Of a stretch of 64,000 nucleotides of DNA, positions 12,879 through 25,400 are shown piece by piece. Both the position numbers and the translations under genes were made by a program. Below the pieces are notes generated by a model. That model was not told the origin of the DNA. It was given only the letters and a program-made list of their open reading frames with translations, and made no database searches. Source of the stretch: Dioscorea cayenensis subsp. rotundata (lineage: Eukaryota; Streptophyta; Magnoliopsida; Dioscoreales; Dioscoreaceae); NCBI RefSeq assembly GCF_009730915.1, contig NC_052477.1:27422578-27486577 (forward strand), read 5' to 3'. Positions within the stretch are counted from its first letter, which is position 1. Each line of letters starts with the position of its first letter.

Positions 12879-14872
12879 TCAAAGCAACTGCTTTGAATCC
12901 TCAGTGTTACTAACCTTGGAGGCAGATGCTATTAGCTCAATAGCAGCACCAAGTGGCCAAGCTGCCCCAACTAAGGAATCACCATAATTCAACTGCTTTA
13001 CCAGTGTGATCTCTTGTGATGCTTCCAGACCTGCATGTTAGATAAGAAATGATTTCAAAAAATAATAAATATGTGACAAATTAATTTTGATCAGAGTATG
13101 TTTACATCCCTAACTCCAATTCTCTTATCTCTCATGCTCTCCAAAAGACAGTTGTCTTGATTAGTGCTAACAAAGGCATGCATGATCACATCAATAAAAT
13201 TCCAAAATCTTATTTCAACTTATGCCAAATCAAGTTAACTAAGAGACTTAAAAATTATAATATATATCCAAATTGATATTCATTTAACTAACTAATATGA
13301 TATTAAAATTTTTAATCTGAACCAAATATGCTTTCCAAATAAATGATACCCATTTAAATCACTTCAAGATAGGGGGATAAAAGCTACCATTTATTTGGGA
13401 AGCATATATATATATATATATATTTGGTTAAGCCATTTACTACAAATAGCACTAGCCTATGAGATTATAAAAGTATATGGCAATATGCTTCAGAGATTAT
13501 CATAAATAATGTTTGAGATTATTAAAGAGAGAGAAGAAACTTACCAAAACCATTTACAAGCAAAGTGAACTCATAAACCAGGTCCATGCATATATAAGGG
13601 ATGTAAGCCTCATCCAAATTAGGATACTTGGTCTTGGCTTCATCAACACTTAGATTGCATGCTTGCATTGCTGCTGTCTTAAAGTCCAAAGGACTCACTT
13701 TGGCAATATGTTGTTTTGAATCCACAAAACCAGCCTGACAAATAATCCTATAAAAGTGAGAACAAATTAAAGAAAAACATGTTTCTTTTTGACAGAAAGC
13801 TCAATGCTTGACTGTTTATAACATACTACTTATGTGATAAAATTATCAGTTAAATCACCTAAACAGCAATATCATAGAACAAGGATGCCACATAAAGATT
13901 TTTCTGGCCATCCCCACCACCTCCATTCCATGCACCATTAAATGAACAGTTCTTGTATACGCATTGCTCATCGAGTTTCAGTACTGTGATCACATTGCTT
14001 CTGCATTTATCATAGCTAGGGCCTGATGGTGAAGCTGAAGATGGGTATGTCTTGCCATTGTATGTGTATGATCCTTGGAATTAAATGGGAGAACATGAGC
14101 AGAATAGGTTTCTAATGTTATTTTTTACTTGGATTGGCTTATTGTCAAATGGCAAACAGTAAATATATATTTTTTTTACTCCAAGAGCAATTCAAGATTA
14201 TAAGTTTTTTTTTTAATATAAACACCAAGCTGTCAAGCTTCTAATTCAATAAAATAAAAATAAAAAAAAAGTATTGCATGTAGAAACAAAATTACAGTTT
14301 AGTAAGTCAACATTATTGATCATTCTAGATGAAGAGAAAGAATAATTTTATGGAAAATATGCAACAATCTAGAGACTTGATAGTTAGACTAACCAAAATG
14401 AAGATAACTGATCATCCAATAAGATTATTGTCAGACTAATTGATGAAAATGAAGCAGGTTCAGCAGTGAAAATATTCAAGATGTAATCTTTTCAGAAACC
14501 AAATCAATTTATCACTTTAAATATGAAGTAATAGAAGGTCAAACATACCTTCATAGCCACCCAAAATGCAATAGTTATAAGAGTCAACCCCAGCACTTAG
14601 AATCTGTGCCTGAGCAGCCAATAATCCATAATTCAAGTAACTACACCATAAATTAAAAGATGCTGTTTAGTGTGTCTTTCCTCTTCAAGATAAGAATTTA
14701 CACTTTATATATGTCATATGTTCAATCACTCAACCCTTTTAACAGAAACATCACCAAAGATTTCCCCAGAATATGATTCTTTATCAGAAGAAACCAACAA
14801 AAGAATTGAAAGGGAGAGGAGAAGATGAAGATGAAGATGAAGATTCGACTTTCTTCTGTAGGTATATAATAG

Positions 14873-15243
14873 GGGTGAATTTTGTGATAGGACATCAAAC
14901 TATGGTCCTTTGTTATTTTGAAATTTAAACTTCAATTTAAATCAAAGTGATTATTCCACTTTAATTTTGTTTCACCAGACAGAATCTGACTTATTTTTGA
15001 TGATGTAATGTCAGATATTCTCTATCAATAGGTGAGAGAATTTCAACTAAATAGACAACGTGTCATATATATGATGATATGGAATTTTTGGCATAAACAT
15101 CATCAAAAATAATCTAGAATCTCTAAGATAACCACTCGGTGAAACAAAATTGAAGCTATATAACCATTTTGATTCAAATTGAAGTTTGCACACCAAAATG
15201 AAAAAATGACCATAGTTTGGTATTCTATCAAGAAACTTTACCC
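14873..15243. mobile_element. Fold-back MITE (MULE type) in apyrase A intron 5
   Basis: 371 bp with inverted arms of about 110 bp (about 14873-14980 against 15137-15243). The left end is GGGTGAATTTTGTGATAG and the right end, reverse-complemented, is GGGTAAAGTTTCTTGATAG. It is flanked by TATATAATAG (14863-14872) and TATATAACAG (15244-15253), a 10-bp TSD with one mismatch. It is present in B at 31652-32023 and absent in C near 53735. Confidence 0.75.
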
Positions 15244-15892
15244 TATATAACAGAGAATGATCATATTTATTTAAATAAACATATTAATAGAAAAATATCA
15301 TCTATAGATATTGTTATGTCAGAGATCAATTATGATGAAAATAAGATTGACTTAGGTTAGTGCAATAGGTGTAGTTGGTGTAGTGCCCAATAAGTTTTTG
15401 ACACGTGTAACAAATATTAAAATATAATAATTTTTTCCATAATACTTTTGCTTTTTCCATTAAATTACTCATCTCAGGACAAATGACAAAATTCCAACGG
15501 TGAACTACACTTATTACGTCTCACCTAAGTCTTCTCCATAAAAAATGAGCCATTAAAACCTCAACCAAAATTTGGAACTCAGTTATAAAAATACTTTCTT
15601 GTAAATATAATCAAAAGAAAATAACTATCAACCAGTAGACAGAGGAACAAAATGTCTTACCTATGGGCATAAACATGATAAGTGTTTCCCTTAAGAATTA
15701 GTGGTTTCACATATGGATCTTCTCCTGGAACATTTGGAGCATTTTCAGCCTCAGAGTCTGAGATAGCATAAGCCATTTGGACAGAACCCCCTCCAAGATC
15801 AACCACTCCAACAGTTCCTGGATATTCCTTTCCCAAATTCTTCAACAGAAAATTTATAGCAACCTATAACAAAATAGTAAGCAACAAGCTGA

Positions 15893-15895
<3 letters not shown>

Positions 15896-15933
<38 letters not shown>
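15896..15933. repeat. (TA)n microsatellite in apyrase A intron 4
   Basis: Uninterrupted TA run just beyond the exon 5 acceptor. Modules B and C have TA runs at the same place, B's the longest. Confidence 0.9.
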
Positions 15934-15937
<4 letters not shown>

Positions 15938-15970
15938 AAAAAAAATGGTTTGTGCCTGCTTATCAAATTT

Positions 15971-16212
15971 TTTATTTTTTTATTAAGATAAGTGGTTAGG
16001 CCACTAAAAAAAACAGGGGCATATACAAATCTAAGCCGAGTAAGTAGGAATGGGGCCTACGCATACATGAGTACGGTGTTGAGACAACCCACATACAACT
16101 ACTATTCATACTCCAAAAAATATACTCTCATATATTATTCCACTTTTCTCACTATTTGTGAAAAATTTTAATGAGGACTTAATTATTAATAGACCATTTG
16201 GTAGTTGGTATA
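15971..16212 (-). mobile_element. Retroposon-like insertion in apyrase A intron 4
   Basis: It begins with a T-rich stretch (a poly-A tail on the minus strand), contains AAGTGGTTAGGCCACTAAA, and is flanked by CCTGCTTATCA and CCTGCATATCA (start 16213). The matching insertion in B lies at about 32520-32755 between GCATATCAT repeats. Module C has only the uninterrupted site (about 54215). The class (SINE or LINE fragment) is not certain. Confidence 0.5.
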
Positions 16213-17100
16213 CCTGCATATCATAATTTGAAACCGAAAGAAATATAACTAAACTCTAGATTCAACCCACTTCAATGTACATGTACTTCTCTGGAGAAAT
16301 TTCAGATAACGATTTGTTACAGAGAACATCTACTAGATTGAAAGCCTCAAACCAATCATAAAATAAATAAATAATAAAATAAAAATTTTATATATGCTAG
16401 ATCGAAGTACAACAGTTTGCTATTAAAATTGCAGGATACTAAACCACGTAAGGGCTTGTTTCTCAGGCATGTAATTTTTTTTTTCAAGTTGAAATGAAAA
16501 TTTTTCAGAATTTATGTTGAGCACTCATTGTAAAAAATTTTTTTTAAGAAAATGTTTTCCTACTTGTAGAAACAAATCATTACAGATTTCAACACTGTGA
16601 AAAATGCTTAGAAGTTGTGAATATTTTTTCTTTATTTATTACCATACAAACTAATAGATTTATATTTTTCTAAATTTGTTTATATTTTATATCATATATT
16701 TATATTATATATTGATAAACATTCATAAACATTAACTAAAATATTTGGATTATTTTCACATACATATTTTTTTTTTTAAAAAAAAATCATATTTAAATAA
16801 ATTCTACATATATTTACAAAGTATATATTATTTGTGGTTATATGTGTTACTAAAATTTTTTGTATACATCCTTGTATATGCACATATTCTCTATTGTTCT
16901 ACCAATGGAGATGTGTATTGGCCGTGTGGACAAGTATCAATTATTCTAAGATAATTATATATTTGATATTTTGATTTTAGATAACGGTTAATTATAATTA
17001 GATTTTTGAAATATGTTTATTTTTGGTTCTAGACTTTTTAAAAATTTGATATCTAAAAAAGAATTGCGATAATAACATGTATACAAGAGACATTTTTGTT

Positions 17101-17342
17101 GTGGCTCTTAAATAGGAGATTGATTGATATTGTATTAGTTTATGATGTTATATTATTGATTTGATATGTTTTATTTAAATGTGGTTTTTAAATAGGAGAT
17201 TGATTGATATTGTATCTGTTTTATGATGTTATATTATTGATTTGATATGTTTTATTTAAATGTGGTTTTTAAATAGGAGATTGATTGATATTGTATCTGT
17301 TTTATGATGTTATATTATTGATTTGATAGGTTTTATTTAAAT
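17101..17342. repeat. Tandem triplication of an ~81-bp unit in apyrase A intron 4
   Basis: Three nearly identical units start at 17101, 17181 and 17262, each with AAATAGGAGATTGATTGATA. Module B has a single copy at about 39857-39940. Confidence 0.9.
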
Positions 17343-17914
17343 AATTTATTTATTATATATTTTGATGTGTATATTATACCAATTACTAAAAAAGGATTGT
17401 GATATGATTTATTTGATAGGTTTGATTTGATATCTTAAAAAAGATTGCTATATGACATATTCAACAAAACATAATTTTGTTGTGGTTTTAAATGGAAGAA
17501 TAAATGATATGGTCTTTGTTTTAAGATATTAATTATACGGTTTGATTTGATAGGTTTTACTTTTCACAAATACATGATTTAAATGATTTATTTAATGTAT
17601 ATTTTGATGTGTATACCTATAACAATTGCAAGTAGTGGTTATAGAATAGAAAATCTCGGTTGGGTTAGTCACTTGTTTTCATGTATGTCATTGTTTTTTT
17701 TTTAAAAAAAAACTATGTCATTTCGAGTATTATAGCATTGAACTTAAACTGGTATTAATTATTATATTTGTATAAAAAGCATACGTGGTAATACTCCAGA
17801 CTTGGACCTATTATGTATTTCTAGTAATGAACCTCATAATATTCTTATAATTCATTAATTTGTAGTATGTATTGTTTATCCTGCTAGTTTTATTTTAAAG
17901 GTCCCTCATATAAA

Positions 17915-18205
17915 AATAGGTGATAATCATCGCATTGTCTCTATCTCTTTTTGGTCCTCTATTCGAAATGCTTCGACTACTCTCTATTTTTGAAAATCGT
18001 CTTTGACGTTAAAAAAATCGTTTCAACGGTCACTCTATTTTTTTAAAAATATACCCTGGTTTAGAGTGATCGATTGGGACGTTTTTAAACTAAATCGATA
18101 TTTTTTTAAAAAATAAAGTGACTAATCGAGAAAGATTTCGAGTAAAAGGAACCAAAAGGGATGAGAAAAAAAAGTACATGGACTATTTTGGTGATTATAC
18201 TTATA
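17915..18205. mobile_element. MITE-like insertion in apyrase A intron 4 (tentative)
   Basis: Present in A, absent from the aligned intron of B (about 41285). The ends are loosely inverted (GGTGATAATCATCGCATTG on the left; AGTATAATCACCAAAATAG reverse-complemented on the right) and related in style to the 41016-41201 MITE. Both flanks contain TATAAAA, compatible with a TSD. Boundaries are approximate. Confidence 0.4.
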
Positions 18206-18595
18206 AAATATAGAATCCACTGATCCCTATATGCATGCAGCCAATCTGTTGAAGTCCTCAACTGGGTTAGCCAGTTAGTGCGTGACAATAAATAAACAAA
18301 ATAAAAAGTTGACATAATTAACATTACCCACATATATGACCCTTCCTGATACCCATCCAATATTGCTACCCATTCAGGCTTGAACATAAGCGAGCTCCTA
18401 TTTTGCAGAAGATCTCTAACCTGCATAATATATTGAAAATTGAAATAATATTGAATATTTTGATTTGCTGAAACACTACAAATATTGACAACAGTGAAAT
18501 ATAATAATAACTTGTTACACAATATAAGAAGCAAAATTTTAATAAAATAGTACTAATTAATTTGTTACACAATATAAGAAGCATAAAATAGTAGT

Positions 18596-18835
18596 TTATT
18601 CATTTTTCTCGAGCCCGGGGTATATACAGGGAAAAGATAATTTAGATAAGTCCCTAGATTACTATTTTTTAAAGATGTTCGTTGGATTATTTGTTTATGT
18701 AACTACTGTACAATTTTACTGTTTATATTATTGTGTGCCTATGTAGAGCGCGTTTCAAAATGTTTATAATGATCGTAGCCATCAGATTTTCATTTGATGA
18801 CTACTATCGACGTCCCTAAATTATTCATCCTCACA
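18596..18835. mobile_element. Unclassified insertion in apyrase A intron 3 (tentative)
   Basis: Sequence present in A only; introns of B and C run directly through this position. Weak inverted ends: GATAATTTAG near 18636 and, reverse-complemented, GAATAATTTAGGGACGTC near 18825. The edges are not fixed. Confidence 0.35.
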
Positions 18836-19200
18836 CACACATATATATATAAAGAAAATATATTTATATAAATTACTGCTTGCAAAATCTGAGCAGATGT
18901 TTCAGTTCCAAGGCTTCTTAGACCTGCTGTTGCCTGCATATTGACACAGAAAATAAATAAATAAATAAATAATTTGAGATTTATCAAATCAACATCAAAA
19001 TTCAAAATTTAAAAAAAAAAAAGATATTTGAGATTAAAAACGATGAGTCTCACTCCAAGTGTGACAGGTGTAGAAGGTTGCAATTCCACAGGAACCACAC
19101 TCTCAGCTTTCTCCAAAAGAGAAATGAGTGAATTTGCAGCCTTTTGTGGATAATTAGCATAGTAACTCAACCCAAGTTTTACCTGAATATAATTAATTAT

Positions 19201-19201
19201 A

Positions 19202-19248
<47 letters not shown>

Positions 19249-19249
19249 G
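19201..19249. repeat. (AAT)n microsatellite in apyrase A intron 1
   Basis: About 16 AAT units directly upstream of the exon 2 acceptor. Confidence 0.9.
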
Positions 19250-19538
19250 ATGAGAAAGAACAACAACAGCAAGAAACAACTCGAAAAAAAATAATAATAA
19301 TAAAACATATATAGATTTTAATTACCTGCTCAAAGACCTCAACATCATCACCAATTTTCAGCAAATTGAACTCCTGATCAAAGTGAAAGACATGAACCCT
19401 ACTACCAGTGCTTCCGGCATCAAACACAACCACATACCTGCTATTCAATCCCTGACAGTGACCAACCACACTACCCCCCGGCGGCAGCGGCAGCAGCAGC
19501 AGCATCTTCCTCCCGCCGACCAACACCGAGGACGACTG

Positions 19539-19904
19539 TGTTGGAAATTATGATCTAATGTTGGAGCAGAAACAGGAACGGGATGACAGAGGACTGAGGC
19601 GTGCAAGAGCACTGTCCTTAAGAACAATTTCGTCTCCTTTTTGCAGTCACGGCGAGGGAACACGGATAGGCGTTGTTCTCCAGGATTCAACAGTCAGGTT
19701 CTTTGTTCGCGCACCAGAACAGAGAACATACGAGTGCTCAGATTTTCGGGTGAAAGAGCATAACCACTAAAGCAAGGTTAAAGGATAATGAATAGTACTA
19801 TATATAAAGTGGATGAATTCCTTGTAGCTAGACAATGTGGTACTAAACCTTTAGTTGGAATGTTTTGAAATAATATGGGCCTAAAAAATATGGGCCCTCT
19901 AACA
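19539..19904 (+). mobile_element. Solo LTR inside apyrase A exon 1
   Basis: 366 bp starting TGTTGGAAATTATG and ending CTCTAACA, flanked on both sides by GACTG (19534-19538 and 19905-19909), the 5-bp duplication typical of LTR retrotransposons. A TATATAAA box near 19800 favours plus orientation. No internal retrotransposon domain or second LTR is present, so it is a solo LTR left by recombination. It is absent from the exon 1 of apyrases B and C. Confidence 0.88.
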
Positions 19905-20155
19905 GACTGCACCAGCGGCATAAGAAGCACAATCCATACAATGAAGAGGATCCGGTGAAATGGCTTGATTTTATCGGCGAGGTCCCGCGCGCCGCCATTG
20001 ATCTCGGCAGCGGAAGAGGAGATGAGGGTTTGGAGATTAGCCATGTTGTATAGTGCTGGAGAGGAGTGTGAAAGTCGTTGGATGAGAGGATCAACGGTGG
20101 AGATCGTTTCTCCACTTCCTCCTTCCAAATGATCGTCACTCCAGTGGCCGGGCAT

Positions 20156-20240
20156 GGTGTGGTGTAGCTCGGTATGGTGTTATTTATAGAGACGAGTTTA
20201 TTCACGTGGCGGCCGTTTATTGGTTGATAGCTTTAGAGGT
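20156..20240 (-). promoter_or_regulatory. Apyrase A core promoter: TATA, G-box/ABRE, CCAAT
   Basis: Upstream of the start (minus strand) are TATAAATA near 20180, a CACGTGGC G-box/ABRE near 20205 (TTCACGTGGCGG on the plus strand) and an inverted CCAAT (ATTGG) near 20219. The same order occurs at apyrase B (42485-42545). At C the G-box and CCAAT are kept (about 58400) but the TATA reads TATAGATA. Confidence 0.6.
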
Positions 20241-20586
20241 GCATCTCAGCCTAGTTTTTTTTATACCTTAATTTCAAATATGTTATCATAAGTATAATTT
20301 CTAGTGTTATTTTATGTTTGATGTTTATTGAGGAATGATTTTTTTTTTAATGTTTAGTGTTTGATTTTTGTTGTGTTAGGATTAAATTTTTAGTCAGATT
20401 GCTTTGTACAAAACAACGTCATTGTAGTAATATATAGCCTAATTTTTTTTACTGTAACAGTTTTAACAATCATATACATTATTACTATTTCATTTATTAT
20501 TTTTAATCGTCATATTGAATTAATCCTAACTGTTTATTCATTTAGTACATAAGTATAACTATAAATATTTTTTATTTTTGTAAATG

Positions 20587-20638
<52 letters not shown>

Positions 20639-20644
20639 AGAATA
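20240..20644. other. Intergenic DNA with long (AT)n run
   Basis: AT-rich, no coding signal; a (TA)n array runs from about 20589 to 20633. It is homologous to 42550-42970 in module B, which has no such array. Confidence 0.7.
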
Positions 20645-20654
20645 TGGTAAATTT

Positions 20655-22285
20655 TTGAGGAGGTCACTGTGTTATAGGTGGTTTTTATTTTGATTATTGT
20701 GATTCAATATATATCTTTTTTGTTATCATATATTGATTTCTTTTCACCGGTATATCACTCGTGGATTTTCAATCAATTTTGGTTGACGTGGCAGCTAGAG
20801 ATGCCACATCACATTTTAGTAAAGAGCTTTCACAGCCTAATTGGACTAGACACGTCAACCTAATGCCATGACACGTTACTTTCGCCAAGTTATCATCCTT
20901 GTTAGCTTGTCTTCCTTTTCCATGTCCCAATTTACAGATGAGAAAAGGGTAGAGAATCACCGAAGGTCTACCCTATTTCTGATCAATGGAAGGCTTTTCC
21001 ACAAGCTGACGGGGAGCACGAGAAAAGAATGAGAAAAGAATCTAGAACTTGCAGCTAGGGCAAGGTAAGAAGGAATGGAGGTTGCTTTCCTGTAGGTTAA
21101 AGATTTTAACACTGTAGTGTTAAGCCAAAACTGTTGTTGTTTATGTGCCCTAAGTTCTTATAATAGGTGAGTTTTGAGTTTTTTTTTTTCTTCATGTTTG
21201 TATAAGTCAAATGGTCTTCATAGGAAGGTGGAAAGAATGCGCAGTGAATGTGAAGTGAATTGATGTTCTATAGTTTTATCAGGAGTAATGTTTAACACTC
21301 ATAATCAAAATTTTTTTATATTCATGAAACTGAGCTTTAGGGAATGGCAAATGATTTTTTTTAATAATGTGGTTACCTAATGTCATGATGTTTAAGCACA
21401 TTATACTTGTTGCATAAGAACAATCCCTGTCATTTTCTTTTAATGAGTTGCTGCAAAATTGAAGTCTCGAAATGAATAATAATAATAAAAGTGTGGACCA
21501 CATTATTTGCAAGGTTCTAACACAGCTCTTGTCATTCTTAAGATGAAAAAAAAAGTACAATAACTCATGCATCATAATGGGGAAGATTACATCACAATGA
21601 GTATTCACATCTTTATAGCATCAAAAGATATATACAAAATTAATTCCAGGCCAAAATTGGTTGTGTACAAGTATTTTCTTTGTTGCAAAATACTAGGTTT
21701 TTTGTTCTCGAAAAAAAGACACTTGAAATACTTTTAACCACTTAAGTGAGGAAACACATACATAAGGGACCAGTTTTAAAAACAAAAAAACAAAAATAAA
21801 GCTGATAGGTCCCCACTACACTAAACTAGTCCTTACAGAATTTTAAAACAAAAAAAAAAATGAAGCAGAATGAGCATCACCCATTTTGATAAACCCATCT
21901 TTATGGTCTCCCAATTGCATCGCTCCTTCCAAGGCCTGGTGGAAGCCAATTTTTTTTTTTTTAGCGCAAACCTCCGGTGATTCTCTTTCCCTTTCTTAGC
22001 TGCAAATCAGGGACATGGAAGAGGAAGACAAGTTGATAGGGATGATGACTTGGCCAAAATAACTTGATATGGCAATAGACTGACATGTTCAGTCCAGCTG
22101 AGCTGTGAAAATATGGCATCTTCGGCTACAACGTCAACTAAAATTGGCCAGAAATCCATGAGTGACATCCCGGTGAAAAGAAATCAATATATGATGACAA
22201 AAAATATACAAATTAAAACACATGATCAAAATGTAAAACACCCATAACCTAGTAACCTCAAAAAATTTACCGGAAAAGTAAAATA
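20655..22285. mobile_element. Non-autonomous element with ~330-bp terminal inverted repeats, module A copy
   Basis: The left arm (about 20655-21015) and right arm (about 21955-22285) are inverted copies, opening with GGTAAATTTTTGAGG and sharing TCATATATTGATTTCTTTTC and GAGAATCACCG. The interior of about 1 kb has no recognised coding domain. The second copy is at 42975-48170 in module B. MULE origin is suggested by the long arms; no TSD could be confirmed. The right arm of the A copy has lost about 50 bp that the B copy keeps. Confidence 0.7.
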
Positions 22286-22339
22286 TAAGCAAAAATGTAT
22301 ATATATATATATATATATATATTTAAATAACATTTATTA

Positions 22340-22446
22340 TATTTGTCTTCATAAATACTTAATTAAAGACGTGAGGTGAAATCAAACTCGTGGGGCCCAC
22401 ACTCGCAAATCACTTCGAAGATGAGAAACCGATCTATCCCTTCGTC
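22340..22446 (+). promoter_or_regulatory. Orphaned p24 B promoter, cut off from its gene by a MULE
   Basis: This block matches the sequence directly upstream of p24 A (10098-10190), including GTGGGGCCCAC at 22390-22400 and AAATCACTTC. It stops at TCCCTTCGTC (22437-22446), the duplicated target of the MULE, and continues at 27196 with the same ten bases followed by TCCTCACCATTTTA, as in p24 A. Confidence 0.8.
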
Positions 22447-25400
22447 GAGGGAGGATTGGATGAAACCGGGATACCACGTCAGTTGGTATCCCATCCAATC
22501 AAAAGAAGCCTCCTCATCACTAACATATATTAGCTTTTATTCTTAAATTTACAAAAATACCCAAAAAAAAAAAAACTTGAAATGTTTGCACGCACTACAA
22601 AACTCCTCCTAGATTTATGCATGCAGATTTGCAATTTTGGGATTTCTCTTCTCTCATTTTCAAAAACAAACACCACCTCATATCTAAAGCATTTCTAACT
22701 TCCGACTGGATTGTTGCAAAAGGGCGACTGGATTGTTGCGAGGGAACCATCAAAGAAAGGGACGACCACTAGGAAGAACTCTCACGTCAAATACAAACAT
22801 TATATAATAAAATGTAAATAAATTATATTTAGATGATGAATAACATTGGTGAATGATTGTAATTAGAAATTGTTACTAATATAGGGAGGTTGTTATTAGT
22901 TTACAAATCATCCAGCACACAATATGTTTGTTAAAATGCCAACTATAGAAGTTGTTATAATTATGTTATGATTCTCAATTAATATTGTGATGAATGAAAG
23001 AGAACGGATATTCTCTCCCTCTTTCTCTTATTCTTATCTCCTCCCTCTTTATCTTAGCCTCTTCCCTTTTAGTTTGGAACTCAGAAATTCTCAGGTTCTG
23101 TGATTATGCATTCAATTCATATTGTGTTTAGGAGTTTTAGTGGAGATCAATAAATGCTAATGTATACATTTGTGATGATCATAAGCATGGGAACATGTAT
23201 AATAATTAGTAAATATAACAATTCTTAATTAATTGGCTTATTGTGATACATTAGTATAACCATTCATTTCTATAGATTAGTACAATAATAGAACCAAACT
23301 CAAGCAACAGAATTTTCATTTCTGCAATGAAAAAGAATGGAACATAGTTCTATACAATATAACAAAACATTGCACAACTACTACATTATATGAATCAAAC
23401 CTTAACTCACAAATTCAAATTGGAAAGAAAAACTCAAAAAATGAATGGAACCAAGATCCCTTACTTCTACAAATTAATTTTACCAAAATTTTTTCATTCC
23501 TGAATATTAAAATTGTTGCATGTACATGAATATAATCAAAATTCATAAATTAGAAAAGCAACAAAACCAAATGCACCAATAGAACCAAAATATCTTGATA
23601 ATGTACATTAATTAGAAAATTCAATATGAATTAAACTAAAATCTTACATTTCATCATAGATGCATCATTAAAGCATTAAAACCATGGCTCAAAACAAAAG
23701 TTTTTCACTTCTACATGAATTTATCATTTAAATAGCAAAATAACATCAGCGATAGATCTCTTTCTACAATCACAAAAATGGATGATGCCAAATGATTTTC
23801 CATCATTTTTGTTGAGTTCCCACATCACTTGATGAGTAGTCCTATACATAAAAAAGAATTGTACAATTAGAAAATTTTCAAAACAATGCATAAAACAATA
23901 TTAGACTAGAGTAAAACAACCATGTTTTACCTGACTAACAAAAAGAGATGAACTATTCTCGTCTAGCATTCTTGTAAAACTCATGTTAGGTTCTAAAATG
24001 GCCCCCCAATTTGGATGAAATTCCTATATAGAACTCATATTAAATTGAAAATTGAACCCAAAACACAACAACAACAATAAGAGAATATTGCATAATTTTA
24101 CATCATTAGCATATGATTACAGAAAATTGAATCATAAAGTGTATGATAACATATAATTCTAGATAAGTGAAGTTATATGCAAAACATTAACTGAGTACCT
24201 ATAAAGGAAGAATAAATTGGTTTGAAGCACCAATAAAATTGACCTAGTGCATTTTAAAATTAGGAAAGAGCATGTTAGTATAATGGAAAGTAAACATTTA
24301 TCAACACACCTAAAATAAAGAGAAGAGCAATACTTGATTATGGTAGTTTGGAGTCATTGCCACTCGAAAATCTTGAGATAACAGTTGAATACAACTTTGT
24401 TGACAGTGCATATCTAGAGAATGTCCATTTGTATATGATTTGCCTTCTCGCACTTTATAAATAGTTATAAAATTAAGGCAAGTTAGAGCATAGAAAAATA
24501 AGTTAACTGATGAAAAAATAGATAATACATGCAAATGCGAACATATAATTTTATCTTGTGCATTTTCTTTTCCTTTTGAATGTTGGGAGCAATCTATTTT
24601 CTTATTCTTATTCTTCTTATGGTTCTTCTCCAAATGACTTTTCATCCTAGAACTTCTTGAACCTTTTGTTTTAACATGCACAGGATCAAATACGGGCTTC
24701 TCATGAATTGAACAAAGGACTTCCTCATTAGCATAATTAGTGACTTCTTGAATTGCTTTTTGGGCAGGATTTTCAAATTGTTCAACATTTTTGCAAAGTG
24801 GTCATTTCTTTCTCAACTAGTTGTAATGCCTCCATCAATTTATCTTTAACAATTTTTGTGCATTTGAGAGTCAATGAACTTTTATCAAAAAGGTTGTAAC
24901 CAATATGATTCAACTCACTAAGTCGCAATAAGTGAGTTGATTTTTCTTCATTCACTAACCCAACATTAGAATCACTTACAAGCATTGACTTTGTGCTTTT
25001 TGTCCATCTCTTTAGTATATATGGTTCAGGTATCTCCTTCATATTATTTATGACAAGTACACATAAAGCATGACGACATAATAGTTAGAGTGTCTTGAAC
25101 ATATTACAGCTGCAAGAAATGCTATCATTTGAATGTGAAAAGTTCACATAATACACTCTTTCATGGCCATCTTCAGTCAAATGATATAGAACATGATTTT
25201 CATAATTTGCTTCTTTAACACAATTCAACCCGATGCTATCCATCAACTCTTCTTCAAACCTGTTGAACATAGTAAGAGTATAAACATTGGAAGCATGTTT
25301 CAAAATCCCACGACCATTAACTTTACTTGGTGCTCCATTTTTGCATCGGAAATCTTGATTTAATTCTTCTTGACGAAATTCTTTGGCCTTTTCCTCGTAA

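Larger units (their letters stand above)
12879..20155 (-). pseudogene. APY: Apyrase (GDA1/CD39 nucleoside phosphatase), copy A, disrupted
   Basis: Nine exons on the minus strand: 20155-19326 (interrupted by a solo LTR), 19182-19054, 18933-18877, 18420-18328, 15863-15661, 14640-14549, 14073-13859, 13734-13545 and 13030-12879. Apyrases hydrolyse NTPs and NDPs; in plants they act in the Golgi lumen or at the cell surface. The apyrase-conserved regions are visible: [13 protein letters not shown] (ACR1), ATAGLRSLG (ACR2), GYQEGSYMW (ACR3), [13 protein letters not shown] (ACR4) and [10 protein letters not shown] near the C-terminus. Exon 1 has an N-terminal membrane anchor ([15 protein letters not shown]). 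Two breaks are seen: a 366-bp solo LTR at 19539-19904, and a TAG at 13861-13859 where apyrase B has GAG, the last codon of exon 7. With the LTR and one TSD copy removed, exon 1 stays in frame, so the insertion is recent relative to coding decay. A functional product is unlikely. Confidence 0.88.

Noticed and set aside
20655-22285. Precursor of a microRNA
   Set aside because: Arms are hundreds of bases long and imperfect, with a 1-kb loop; a transposon hairpin is more likely than a MIR gene.
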